Assembly (NCBI GenBank): GCA_039619475.1
Contig: CM077115.1
Span: 32,377,083-32,441,082, forward strand
Source of the DNA: Icerya purchasi
Lineage: Eukaryota > Arthropoda > Insecta > Hemiptera > Monophlebidae
Length of the DNA stretch: 64,000 nucleotides
Direction: 5' to 3'
The notes beneath the pieces are model-generated. The model worked only from the letters and a program-made list of their open reading frames with translations, did no database searches and was not told the origin of the DNA. Below, in pieces: positions 12,566 to 24,653 of the stretch. A program made the position numbers and the translations under genes. Numbering within the stretch: the first letter of the stretch is position 1; every line of letters begins with the position of its first letter.

Positions 12566-15500
12566 AAGAACTTCACTAATAAGTAAAAAATAAAAATAAA
12601 TTCGATTTAAAAGACGCATTGATGCTTTCGAAATTGGCGCCGTATGATGACGGGCAAACGATAGTCAGTTACGATGTCAACTCGGTACTTTTTTAATTTG
12701 GTACAACCTGAACTAAACAAAGGTTCTAACAAATCACTAGGATTGTTGTTTTGGTTATGTTCTAGGAAGCGATAACTGGCTAGGCTAGTGGCCCCCGGAG
12801 GTAAAGAAAATGTATCAGAAAATAAAAAGGAGACCAGAGAGCAAATGGGTGGATAACAAAGACTTTAGACGTTACAGCGAAGGGGCTGGCCAAAAAACAA
12901 CAACAAACGGGAATATTTGGAGTGGCGCGGTCACTACACGTTATGTACGTCGTGTCAATGAAAAAGAGGATTCAGTTTCATAATATGGAGCGGACGTCGA
13001 AACATGTAAAACATGAAGCGCTAAATCAAAAGTGACAGTTTACCGATTGCTCCCGGTGGTCGGTCGCGTTTCTACGGAATATAAAAACAGACTGGAAAAT
13101 GGCCTGCCGACTTATTATTCGATAACAGTCCGTTAAAAATGGACCTTTCGATTTAGTCCGTTGAGCTATTCCTCTTCGTTTTAAATGAATACTTTTAATA
13201 CATATAAAAATTACAACGCGTGTAAGTAATACTTGAAGCAAAAAAAAAACCGAAATTTAACAGTCAACAAAACAACACATATATACTCTTCGGCGGGGTT
13301 AATTTAAGTGTAAATATGATGTGCGTTCCGATTACGCCATTAGGCATGGGTTATTGATAAACCTGCAACAATTTGCATAATCCGCCCTCATATAAATAAA
13401 ATATTAATTTCTATACGTTCTTAAGCACGATTATTATACGTACAATTTGCGGAACACGTCTACTTTCTCACCTGTACTAACGTAAGTTTATCGTATTGTT
13501 AACATCAGTCATATTCTTCGATAACATTCTTCAATCGATATATTACAAACACCTGCGCTCACTCCCACCCCTACCATACGGAAACGTCGTTCTATTTCAT
13601 TTATTCATTTGTAACTTTAAAAATTAAGCAACTATTTTCATTATAATTCTTCTAATTTGTATTTTTTTTTTAGTAAAATTTCTAATTAGTACACAATTCG
13701 TCATATTATATTACTGTCATATTTCTATTATATATATTCCCGGATGCTTGTTAATGGTCACTTCTTATCTCGCGATCAAATTTTAAAATGAAAAGAAAAA
13801 GCAAAAGGAAGAGCTAACAAAGAGAAGCCCGCTTTCAAATTTACCACCGACAGAAGAAGGCCTTCGGAAACGCTCTGTCAGACTAAAACGATAACGTGGA
13901 ACGATTTGACCCGCATTAATTTGCGATTCAGCGCAACTATTGCCAATACTTTAACAACTTCTCAGTCGTTATCGCGGTGTAGAGCTCCCGGTATAAATAT
14001 AATAAGCGACAAAAGAAGGAAAAGCAAAAAGGGAACAACTCTAAAGGTCGGTTTAAAAGTTTTTGCAACTACTCGAACTAAAATGAAAACAATAGCGCAC
14101 GAATATACATCGTTGCATGCTTTCAACTTTTGTTTTCATAATTTCCGTGCGAACGGTCGTATGAAAAATTACCGCGATCGTTATCGTAGCCCGTCGATGA
14201 ATAAAACATGGCCAGAAACCAGTGCACGATTGAAAAAAGTTGCATGAAGATACCATGCAATTCGAGAACATGCGAGAAAAAACTTTTAACTAACTCTCTC
14301 TCCACCACGTCCTGGCCGATCTTCCTGATTACCATTACGCTGTCACCGTTACCAATTTCGCTCCACAACTTATTATTATTATTATTATTCCTAACAATAT
14401 GCCATTATTCTAGCGCGCGCGCATGAAATTTTTATATGTGTAGCACTCATCGGGCACATGCATGCTCTAGCATCTGAGACCGTTAAAACAGTTCTACATA
14501 CAAGTCCAGCAGTTGCAATGACTCCGTCAGAAAAAGAAAAAAAAAAGCCGAACGAATGGAACTACACCGCGCTGGCTTCGAGAAAAAGACCGGCTACAGC
14601 CCCCATTGCTTTTGTCGAGCCACCACATTGTTGTCGGAAAGCATGACGCTAAGCCGCCGCCGCATCGTGGCAGGAAACATGATGAGACCGGCTGAGAATT
14701 CTCCGTCATGCCGTCTTGTTTTCGCGGGAAGTAAAAATTATTCTGTTTATAAATACTTACATTCTTCTAATTTATTTGTGTAAGTGCTTTGTTTATGCAT
14801 AATATTGTCATCGGGTTCTGACAATTAGTAAAAATTTCGAATCTCATCATTTGGACGTCGGAAAGTGGCTGAAAATCGATTCTATAATTCCATTACAAAC
14901 ATACAAAGTTATCAGTGAGGCTAATAAAAAGCGTATAAAAAATTTTAAAAATAAAATGTAAAAACGCGAAATTTCCATTTGGAATCTCGAGTGTCGATTG
15001 CTTTCAGCGATCTACGGAGATTTTAAACTTCTCCTTCATGGCGCTTATCGATTTTTTTTTGTATTTTCGTTTTAATGTTCATTTTTCTACGTATTCGAAA
15101 AGTAAAATAAATAAAACAAAAATAGTCAATAATGAATAGATGGACGAATTTAAGATTACGTCATCATATAACAGCTTCTGCATCGACTGCATACGGAGGG
15201 ACATCTGTCCCCCGCGAATAGTCATGTTTAACGAAACATATAGTGTTCAAACTACGCTTCAGGCTATGAAATTCAATAGCGAGAGGGACAATCATTGGGC
15301 TAGTTTTGCTTGCTTACACGTTGACGAGGAAGGGAAAAAAAAAATTGTTTTCATAATCGCAATACTACAAAAAGAGGGTGTCATGTGTACGACGGAATGT
15401 GACATCTGAACGATATTTGCGGAAAATAGAACATCTAGAATGAACGGTAGACAGGGGGTGCGAGAATATTATGTTATACATGTGAGGGGAAGAAAAAGTA

Positions 15501-15694
15501 ATAGAACAAATACTAATATTATAACGAATGTTGAAGTATAGTTCAGCGTGTATAGTTAGCAACTTTTTCCCGATTGTAATTTTTTTTCACATCGAATTTC
15601 ACCGCTACGCGTTAGAAGAATCCCTGGAATAAGGACAAAGTCAACAATAAACATCGTTTTAGGTTCGTTTTCCGGCAATGTTCAACTTGCTCAA
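12566..15694. other. AT-rich spacer, no recognised gene
   Basis: No family signature in any frame. The region around 14,540-14,720 is somewhat GC-richer, with short open frames on both strands, but lacks motifs. A short ATT repeat lies at 14,371-14,389. The frame at 13,906-14,247 (113 codons, basic) is not recognisable. Confidence 0.5.
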
Positions 15695-15718
15695 ATATAT
15701 ATATATATATATATATAT
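15695..15718. repeat. (TA)n microsatellite
   Basis: About twelve uninterrupted AT dinucleotides. Confidence 0.95.
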
Positions 15719-16359
15719 CGGTCTTACTTGCGAATTACCAAAAAATTAAAAAAACAAAAAAAAAACGAAAAAGTGCACCTTAGTAAATTTCTTTAAAATT
15801 TAGAATCGAAGTGTCGTATTTTGTTTCCCCGAAAAATCTGCGTGTCTCGGATTTCTAACTTCATTCCGGTGTGCAACACAACGCTTTATTCACGAATTCG
15901 AAAAATAAAAGCGAGAACCGAACTCAGCTCATTAAACTCTTTTGAAATGTAGGTTTTAAATATGGAATTCTAAATTTTTTTAGAGCTCTTCGAAGATTTA
16001 CTTAAATCAGTGAAAATGAAAAAATTATAAAATTGTGCAATCAGTGTATCCTTTGAAACGGTCGGTGGACGAACGAGGAACTGACTGTGTTGACGTGTGT
16101 GTGTATACATGGATAGAAACGGCGCGGATAATTTTTCAGATGACCGAATACTTAAACTAGATTTTTTTTTTTTTTTTTTTATAAAAAAAGTTGTCACATT
16201 AGATTTGGTAGTAGAATAGTATTCTTAACTGGTATAATTAACAACAAATTTTTGAACAATGGGAAAGGAGAAAAGATGAGGTTGAGTTTGCTGTTGATAC
16301 CGCAATAGTATATAAAACGATGTGTCGGATATTTAATTACTGCATCCGATAGTGGAACA

Positions 16360-17120
16360 CAGCATAGTGTGATTAATTCTGAATACTTACATTCGAATTT
16401 CGAACTCGTGCAGCGAAAACGGTGACGTGCATGGGCAAGTGCGATGTTGCACTGGTTTCGGCAGTTCTATTACTCAGGTGATCCGCATGCGTTTCTGCAA
16501 AGTTAGTCGCCGGTTACTTTCGGACGCCGTGAAAGTGTACTCAGGCTACATTTGAGTACTTGGACACACAAATTTTTCAAGTCACGAAGAGGAGAAACGG
16601 ACACTTTTCGGAACCGGGATATCACGTTTAGGCTAATTTTGAATATCTGCATTCGAACATCGTGAACACTTATGCAGCGAAGACGAGACCATTCTCGCTA
16701 GCATACTTAGATCAAACTTGAACAACAGCTACACAACAGAGTTTGCACTCTATATAACGGGGAAGCAAGAGAATGCGTTAAGTTCGGTGCTGAAATAGTG
16801 TACACTTTTGGATAATTTCGAATAATTATACCGAAAATTTCGTTGTACAGGGGTGTATGTAGCTCTCCAGCGAGGCTTTAGCGTTGCGGCGTGCGTCGTA
16901 GCGGACAGTTTACTTCCCCAAAAACCGGAGAAGTGTAATTAGGCCATATTTTTACACATCAGACTTCAGTCGTAACTTCTGACATTCGAACGTGTTTAGA
17001 TTCAATTAGAATATTATTTACCTTCGAACTTTTGATTTCGTAAAGCGGGATTAGAATTCTTTTTGCGGAATTCGAACAGTAGGCTTAGGTTAAAATTGAA
17101 TACGTTCACTCGATTTTTCG
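16360..17120 (+). repeat. Degenerate interspersed repeat patch
   Basis: A similar motif of about 27 bp recurs three times: attctgaatacttacattcg (16,375), attttgaatatctgcattcg (16,636) and aaattgaatacgttcactcg (17,093). The first two are followed by a related continuation ending in gcagcgaaaac / gcagcgaagac. Spacing is unequal (about 260 and 455 bp). This looks like an old tandem or segmental duplication, or a decayed transposon with internal repeats. Confidence 0.45.
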
Positions 17121-18075
17121 TTAATTTCAGCTCGGTTTGTGACGTCACGATGCCCAGAATGCCTATTCGTTAAAACCCTTACGGCGACCTACGGTACTAG
17201 TATTCCCATTCCATTATGTTCCGCTTAAACTTTGCTTCTCCTACTCTCCTCATGCCTCTCCTTATTCTCCTCCATGAAATTTCTCTAAAACGAACTGGGC
17301 TCTGTTCCGTTCTATCACTGATTCTTCGCTTACGAATTATGTCGCCCTTCCTCTGATCTCACATATCGTTTTATACTTTTTCTTCTCCGCCTGTTCTTTC
17401 CCTTCTCGCCTGATTCCTGCAACGCACACACTCACGCACGTATGTAAAAAATTGTTAGATTTCTATATCGTGACGAAATTTAAAGAGATTTATTTATTAC
17501 ACAAAGAATAATAGGTTTTAACAGGTCGTCCGTCCGTCGTTGTATATAGACTTTGAATAAAAATGAATGAACCCGAGACACTGCTTTGCCAACTGCATCT
17601 GAACATACATACATATATATATATTCATTTCAGACCTTCATCGGACGTTCGATTTTTTAAATTAACAGACCGCTCCAAAATACCGATTACCATGCAGTCC
17701 AGTTAAGTATTTCAGCTTTGACACACACACACACACACACACGGATATGCTCGAGTTCCGAAAAATAGACTAAAATTTCGCTTCTTCCGCTGCTCAAAGA
17801 AAATATGCGCGCGCGCGTCGCGATTTTATCTCGGACTGTATAGAAGAGAACGGCTTTGTAGAGTGCAAAAAAGCGATTCCAAAATTTCGGAGAATTGGGA
17901 ACAACTATTCCCATTCCTGACATAAACCGAAACTCATTCAGTAGTAAAGTTGCCTAGTCGATTATGTCGCTGGAGCGTCTCTTTTTAGTCGCATATATCG
18001 CGAAAGCCATTTCATCTAAAACACAAAATTACACGGCCGACACCAACCGCAGGGTGTTATTCAATAATAATCTGC
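17121..18075. other. AT-rich spacer with CA repeat
   Basis: A pyrimidine-rich stretch at about 17,190-17,430 resembles the I-like tails in composition, but I found no diagnostic motif. It is followed by a CA repeat (17,721-17,742) and a short (CG)n run near 17,807-17,817. Confidence 0.45.
17721..17742. repeat. (CA)n microsatellite
   Basis: Eleven CA/AC dinucleotides in a row. Confidence 0.95.
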
Positions 18076-18429
18076 TTGCACCCACTTTACCATAAAACTG
18101 CTATCTTCTCCACGCAATCACAAACTGCTCTGCTGCTGTGCCTCATTTCACGCACACCAGTACTGAACGGCTCGCGCAAACACCCACCAACCAGGCTGCT
18201 ACACGTTGTTTCGTCGTCCTACTTTGCTACACAAAAGAACGACCGTCTAGGAAAATTGCTTTATACCGCAGATACCGCTACACGGCGCGTTTTGTACGCA
18301 TCGACGACGGCGTATCCTCCAGATAGGGTGCTGCACAGCTATTTGCCGAGTAACGTAACGCATTATCTTACCCGCAAGCTTTTACCGGCTGATGTACTCG
18401 CTGAAATGTTCGTTGCAAATGGAAAATAA
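18076..18429 (+). CDS. Unrecognised 117-codon ORF
   Basis: An ATG-to-stop frame of 117 codons in a segment GC-richer than its surroundings. Its composition (many Ser, Thr, Leu, Arg) shows no domain, signal peptide or membrane segment I can name. An aataaa hexamer (18,478-18,483) lies about 50 bases after the stop, compatible with but not proof of a short terminal exon. A shorter overlapping frame (18,138-18,326) shows that the stop-poor stretch is partly a composition effect. It may be a host exon, a repeat fragment or chance. Confidence 0.18.
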   Translation: MHPLYHKTAIFSTQSQTALLLCLISRTPVLNGSRKHPPTRLLHVVSSSYFATQKNDRLGKLLYTADTATRRVLYASTTAYPPDRVLHSYLPSNVTHYLTRKLLPADVLAEMFVANGK

Positions 18430-18715
18430 GTAACTATATAAGCTCGCTGTATCGTTACTACAGTACGCGATTCATTTAATAAACTGCGATATTTAACTAT
18501 AGTCTCTCGGTCATGCATGCGACTGGTAACCGGTTGGCTTCTTTTTCGGACACTCGATTATAGTAGTAAAACGAGTCATCACGAGTACCTTCCTTAGAAG
18601 CGATCCCGAATTGTGTGACATTAGGCTTTTCGCGATGAACTACAGCTGGTGAATCTGAAGGGAATATTTCTCTAGCCACTAGGCATCACTGGTTTATTAC
18701 CGAACTAAACATATT

Positions 18716-19290
18716 TGTATATAAATACATGGCCCACTTTCTGTATAGATTCAACGAGCTAAAAAAATCGATCGCTTCGATTTTTTTGTTAAACTTTCAG
18801 GTCGTAATCTATTAAATTTCACTTTCCCCTTGAAAAACGTTTTTGGAGCCCTGTAACACGATACGAAAATTTTCATCATGAAAGCTTAATCTCGAAAATG
18901 AAAATTCACGATGTTGTTTAAATGACCGCAATTTTGGCCCTAGTTATCGTATCGGGACGTTTTTCTTTTTTTTTTTTTTTTTTAAATATGGGGCTAAATT
19001 TTATCAGCGTTTTTCTAGTTTTATTAGATTTTTAATTACTTAAAAACTTCTCGAAATGAATTGGAAAAACTGAAAAAAGTGATCATTTTTTTTTCCAAAT
19101 TGAACATCTCATAAAGGCGATTTTCGATTTGCACGAATTTTGAATATAGGTTTTCTCAAAGCCAAATAAGCTATCTTTCCGCTAAATTTCCACTAAATAG
19201 CAATGCGTCATTTTTCCCCGTTCCGGAGATACGGGTTTGTAAAGAAAATGACTATTTTTTTAATGCGTAAGTCCGATATACGTTATGCGC
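18716..19290 (+). repeat. Left long terminal inverted repeat
   Basis: Matches the reverse complement of about 24,745-25,321 over nearly its whole length with scattered mismatches and small indels. Diagnostic blocks are gattcaacgag (near 18,750), the acgtttttggagccctgtaac block (near 18,837-18,857), catgaaagctta (near 18,878), the aaaaacttctcgaaatgaattgg region (near 19,042) and gaaaatgactattt (near 19,243). Near its outer end is a small internal palindrome (aaaaaatcga...tcgatttttt). Confidence 0.8.
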
Positions 19291-19311
19291 AAACCCCAAC
19301 ATTCTTATTGT

Positions 19312-19830
19312 AAACGACTACCCTCATCTTCTCAAATTTCATTATTAAATGTCGTAAACCACATTCATCTGAGTGTGCAACGCGCGTTTATTTACGCCAG
19401 CTGCGTAGTAGAATAGATAAGAAAAATTATATCATCATAATATCTGATGGCGATACTCCTTATTTCGAGAATAGATTTAAATTTTTTGAATTGGGGAATG
19501 GGTTCCATGAAGCAAAAGGTATTTTTTCTGTAACTGGAAAGGAGCGTGACATCTGCCGACTATTTACGCTACAACCCATAACTTGTCATCATCACCAAAC
19601 AGATATATTAGAAATACTGAAGATTTTTTGTGAAACATGTAAATAAGCATAATAGTAAACTAAGGATAATACTCTTTGAAGCTGAAGAACTGCAAAAATT
19701 TAGAGCTGAAAAGGCTGAAGAATGAGGAAAGAAGTTCGATCAATTCACGACATTCATCACATTTGGCGAGTTATCCGAGGGAATCTGATGTTGAAGGAAA
19801 TGTGAATGAGGAAAATTCAATGAGATAAAC
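19312..19830 (+). pseudogene. Unrecognised decayed ORF inside the inverted repeats
   Basis: From about 19,312 to the stop at 19,648 one frame is open for about 110 codons without an ATG, including SDGDTPYFENRFKFFELGN, KERDICRLFTL and a Cys/His cluster CHHH...CETC. A shifted frame then continues with NSKLRIILFEAEELQKFRAE (charged, possible coiled coil), and a second shift gives ERSSINSRHSSHLASYPRES up to a stop near 19,830. The consecutive overlapping open stretches suggest one coding sequence broken by at least two frameshifts, most simply the 3' part of a transposase belonging to the long-repeat element. I do not recognise the family. Confidence 0.4.
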
Positions 19831-19860
19831 CAACAAACAAGAATGGATTAGTGTTGACTG

Positions 19861-19978
19861 TTATAATTAATGTATCTCGTTATTATAAATTAATGTATCT
19901 CGTTATTATAAATTAATGTATCTCGTTATTATAAATTAATGTATCTCGTTATTATAAATTAATGTATCTCGTTATTAT
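19861..19978 (+). repeat. 23-bp tandem array, five copies
   Basis: The unit taatgtatctcgttattata plus aat repeats with a constant 23-bp period (the core aatgtatctcgtt starts at 19,869, 19,892, 19,915, 19,938 and 19,961). Copies are almost identical, so the array is recent. It sits inside the long-inverted-repeat element. Confidence 0.95.
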
Positions 19979-20078
19979 ACATTATGGCTACCGATAAAAT
20001 AACGGGATCTCTATTATATTGATTTCACGTGCGTAAATTACTCTAATTAAAAATTATTGAATAAAATTATTTTAATTC

Positions 20079-20090
20079 AACTTGAACAGA
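20079..20090. repeat. Target-site duplication, left copy
   Basis: aacttgaacaga directly precedes the Jockey-like LINE. The identical 12-mer follows its poly-A at 24,654-24,665 (the first two A's may belong to the tail, leaving 10 certain bases). Confidence 0.9.
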
Positions 20091-20195
20091 CAACTAGTGA
20101 TTATCGTGCCTCTATTTATAATTTATTTTCGATAGTTATCGCTTTCTTTTACCCTGGTCTTGTAAATCGCATAGCATCAGACGCGTATTTTATAT

Positions 20196-21850
20196 ATGCC
20201 TACGCTGCGGTCGCCGCCGCCCTCGCCCACTCCGTTCCTAACAGATAACACGTCGTCCGTCACAGACAATGCAACTCCTCTTATCAGCAATGAAATAACG
20301 CAAACTGCTCAGCCGCATAGCCAAGCAATTCATCCTTCTGCCGGTGAGTTCGTTCCGATGTCCGTTTACAACAATAACAATAATAATAACGCAAATAATC
20401 AGCATTATCGCAATAATGAAAACTATAATATCACTAACAACGAGTTAACATCGGTGATTGGAAACACACATGAGCATATACATATTTATACGCCGTTACT
20501 ATCTCCGATTGATATGTCGCATGAAAATAATAATACGAACGTTCACATAGTCCAACGTAATGAAAATGTAGCTATTACGAATAATCGAACAACAAATAAA
20601 CCGATATCGCCATTAAGACTTGTTACCAATGCACCCAATAGTTGGCAAGTAGTTCCTCTGAAAAAGAGAAAGCGCATAACTTCGCCTAATATTTCTCCCG
20701 AACCAGTGAGAAAAAATGCAAACCGTTTTTGGCCACTCGCAAAACTCTCCGATCTCGACGATCAACAATTAAATAATGAACAAAAGAATGGAATTAAAAA
20801 AAATAATAATTCTTCTGATATAAGTATGATAAACGAAAAGAAACTGCCTCCTAAGCCACCGCCTATAGTCATTTTCGGAGTTACCAACTATAAAGAAATG
20901 GAAAACTTCATTTGCACAGTGCTAAAAAAAGAAGAATTTATCTGTCAAGCCTTGAATGAGGAAAAGGTAAAGCTACGACAATGACGCTGAAAATTATAGA
21001 AAAATAATTAAAGCTTTAAAAGAAAAAAAAGTCATATATCATAAGTACCAACTTAAAGAGGAACGAGCTCATAGAATTGTAATCAAAAATATTCACCATA
21101 CAGTATCGCCTGAGGATATCAAAAATGCCTTAAATCAGATAGGGTTTAAAGCGAGAAATGTGATCAATATGAGAAATCTAAAAACCAAACAGCCGCTTCC
21201 TATGTTCTTCGTGGACTTGGATCTCCGAGCTAACATTAAGGAAATATACAATGTGGAACACCTGTTGAATATGAAAGTAAAGATTGAACCTCCATATAAA
21301 AAGAAAGGAGTAATACAATGTATGAGGTGTCAAGCGTATGGGCACAGTAAATCTTACTGTACTCTACCGTTCGTTTGCGTCAAATGTGGAGAAATGCATC
21401 AAACGAACGAGTGCAATAAACCAAATAATACACCTGCCAAATGTGCACATTGCGAGGGTAACCACCCGGCTAATTATAAAGCATGCACTACTTACGAGGA
21501 ATTGCTCAAAATGCGAAGCAGTAAAATAAACATCCAACACATTACGAACTGACAACAATGATAAACAACAAACTGATCTGGCCACCAGAAATTCCCCTCA
21601 ACATTCGAATAAAGAACATTTTAATCAAACTGCTCCAGAAAGAAAACTTACCTATTCGGCAGCAGTCCGTAGTAATAGGTCTCTAACAGGAGTAAACTCT
21701 AAATCAGAACCAAATAATAATAACAATAATAATAATCAGCTTACCGAACTCCTCGCGGAATTTAAAAATATGTTTAACCAGTTAATTTAACAGAATAGCA
21801 TGATAATAAACATGCTATCCGCGGTATTAAATAAATTACTTCCCAAATGA
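20196..21850 (+). pseudogene. Jockey-like ORF1 (gag/nucleocapsid-like), broken
   Basis: ORF1 proteins of Jockey elements bind the element RNA and form ribonucleoprotein particles. The ATG at 20,196 opens a Pro/Ser/Asn-rich N-terminus with Asn runs encoded by AAT/AAC repeats. A one-base shift near 20,972 moves the frame into the PRE_C2HC-type region (YRKIIKALK, then IVIKNIHHTVSPEDIK and KTKQPLPMFFVDLD). Three consecutive zinc knuckles follow at about 21,319-21,490: CMRCQAYGHSKSYC, CVKCGEMHQTNEC and CAHCEGNHPANYKAC. A second shift near 21,545 leads into the C-terminal tail (KLTYSAAVRSN; ELLAEFKNMFNQL), interrupted by a TAA at 21,788-21,790. The normal stop TGA (21,848-21,850) overlaps the ORF2 ATG as ATGA. 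Confidence 0.88.
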
Positions 21851-24515
21851 ACCAGCTTCTAAGAATCGCAACATGGAATATCAATGGTATGGTTCAATAT
21901 CGTCATGAAATTGAATTATTCCTAAGGAACAATAAAATTGATATACTAATGGTATCGGAAACGCATCTCACTAGTAGTAGCTTCATTAAAATACCTCGCT
22001 ACACTATTTATCATACAAATCATCCTGATGATAGAGCACACGGTGGGGCAGCGATCGTTATAAGAGCGACCGTGAAAACATCACATTATGAATAGTTTTG
22101 AAAAAGACTACTTACAGGCCTGCACCATCAAAATAGATACCTCGCTCGGTCCACTAGTGATCTCTTCCATATACTGCCCCCCGAGACACAACATCAAACA
22201 AAAGCAGTTTCATGAATACTTCAAAACACTGGGCGCTAAATTTATCTCCGGTGGCGACTTCAACGCGAAACATACCTCATGGGGCTCGCGTTTGATAACA
22301 CCGCGCGGAAATCAGTTACACAGTTGCATTGAAAAAAACCGATATAATAGCCTATCAACTGGCGAACCAACATATTGGCCAACCGACATGGAAAAAATAC
22401 CGGACTTATTAGATTTCTTTATTTGCAATGGAATCAGTACCTATCAAATGTCTGTTGAATCATCATGCGACGGTACTTCAGATCATTCACCAGTAATTCT
22501 AAATATCAGTAGCACTCTCATGGATTCAGGGAAAAAACCAAGACTGTATAACAGTAAAACTAACTGGGACATCTTCCATCTGTTACTTGAAAATAAAATA
22601 AATCTCAACATTCCACTGAAAACCGCGGAGGATACAGAAATCAGTATAGAAAACCTCACTAAATACATTCACAAGAAGCGGCCCACTTAGCAACACCGAG
22701 AGAAAATCACAGTGGGAGAACCCGTAATTCTAACACTCAAAATCATCCAAAAATAATAAAGGACATGATTCAAGAGAAAAGACGTTTAAGACGCATATGG
22801 CAGAACACAAGAAATCCAACTGACAAAACGAAATTCAACAGAGTGTGCAGAGAGCTAAAAAATAAAATTGTTGAAATGAAAAATGTTGCTTTCAAAAACT
22901 ATGTTAGTACATTCAACACCAACCGAAGCTACCGATTACTCCTTATGGAAGGCTGTACGAACCGTGAAAAAAGATAATCAATTATATCGATCACCTATAG
23001 AGAAAAACAATCGGTGGATAAGAGGTGATGAGGAAAAGGCTGAAGCATTCGCCAAATACCTAGCAGAGGTGTTTCGTCCTACTGAAACCTGCACTAAAGT
23101 TACCTGCAGGCTCCGAATCAAATGTCACTTCCGATAAAACCAGTATCACCGATGGAAGTAAACAAGTATATACAAAAGCATCTAAACCCGAAAAAAGCAC
23201 CCGGATATGACTTAATTACCCCAAAAATAATAAAGGAATTACCACGAAAAGCAATAACTTTACTAACATTTATATACAACGCAATTATTAGAACCGGATA
23301 CTTCCCGATACAATGGAAATTCGCCACTATAATATTAATACAAAAACCAGGGAAACCTCCTGAGGATTTAGCCTCTTACAGGCCAATAAGTTTACTCCCA
23401 GTTTTATCGAAGCTGTTTGAAAAATTACTACTGAACAGATTAAAACCTCTATTAGCCCAGGATAAAATTATACCAGACTACCAATTTGGCTTTAGGGAAC
23501 AACATAGCACTGCAGAACAAATACATAGAGTCGTTGATGTAATAAATCGAAGTTTTGAGGAAAAAAAGTATTGCGCAGCGGTGTTGCTAGACATCGAAAA
23601 AGCATTCGATAAAGTGTGGCACAATGGGTTGTTATTCAAAATAAAACAACTACTACCCTACCAATACTATTTACTAATCAAATCTTACCTCCAAGAAAGA
23701 TTTTTTAAGATAAACTTTAACGAATCATATTCGAGCATTCGATCCATCAATTCGGGAGTCCCACAAGGCAGTGTGCTTGGACCCACGCTGTATCAGATAT
23801 ACACCCACGATTTCCCGCTTAATGCGAACACGACTACAGCTATGTTCGCAGATGATACCGCGATATTATCCTCTCACTACGATGCGGCATCGGCATCAAA
23901 GCGGCTACAGAAGCACTTAGACGTTCTAGAAAAATGGTACAAATCTTGGAAAATTAAAATTAATGAACAAAAAAGTATACATATTATATTTACGCTGAAG
24001 ACTACAGGTATCCTCTAATAAAATTAAACGAAAAAACGATCCCTACATCGAGTAGCGTAAAATATCTCGGCTTACACCTCGACGAAAGATTAACATGGAG
24101 AAAGCACATAGATGCTAAACGGAAGCAGATAAATGTTAAGTTTCGAAAAATGTATTGGATAATCGGAAAGAATTCAATACTATCCATAGAAAATAAAGTG
24201 CTGCTTTATAACATAATGCTGAAGCCTATATGGTCGTATGGAATCCCACTGTGGGGAATCGCGAGCAAGTCTAATATAGCGATCATCCAAAGAACGCAAT
24301 CCAAAATTCTGCGAACGATAGCCGGTGGGCCATGGTATGTGCGCAATGATGAGATACATAAAGATCTGCGAATGCCTACGGTTAAAGAAGAGATCGAGGC
24401 AGCCAGCACACGATATATAGAACGGTTACAGAATCATTGCAATCAGTTGGCACACAGTCTCATCGAAGACGGTACCCGATTCAAACGGCTGAATCGGTCG
24501 AATATAATTGTGTAA
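21847..24515 (+). pseudogene. Jockey-like ORF2: AP endonuclease and reverse transcriptase
   Basis: ORF2 (about 890 codons) would nick the target and prime reverse transcription there. The start overlaps the ORF1 stop (ATGA). The endonuclease domain begins LRIATWNINGM and shows VSETHLT, GGDFNAKHTSWGS and TSDHSPV. The linker has KRRLRRIWQNTR and ATDYSLWKA. The RT domain has NPKKAPGYDLI, SYRPISLLPVLSK, GFREQHST, a catalytic Asp in LLDIEKAFDKVWH, SGVPQGSVLGPTLYQIYTHD and FADDTAIL (the F variant of Y-A-D-D). After it come VKYLGLHLDERLTWRKHI and LKPIWSYGIPLWG, as in Jockey. Frame changes occur near 22,092, 22,675, 22,920, 23,100 and 23,997. No RNase H domain follows, as expected for Jockey. Confidence 0.92.
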
Positions 24516-24653
24516 ATTGTATAATACCTCATCGGCAACAAGGAATCGCGATCGCTGGGAAGCATTCCATACTTATTAACTAATTCCCCCTTAACACTGC
24601 CGCTTATTGTTTATTAGACAGATTGCGTGCAATAATTAAAGGGAAAAAAAAAA

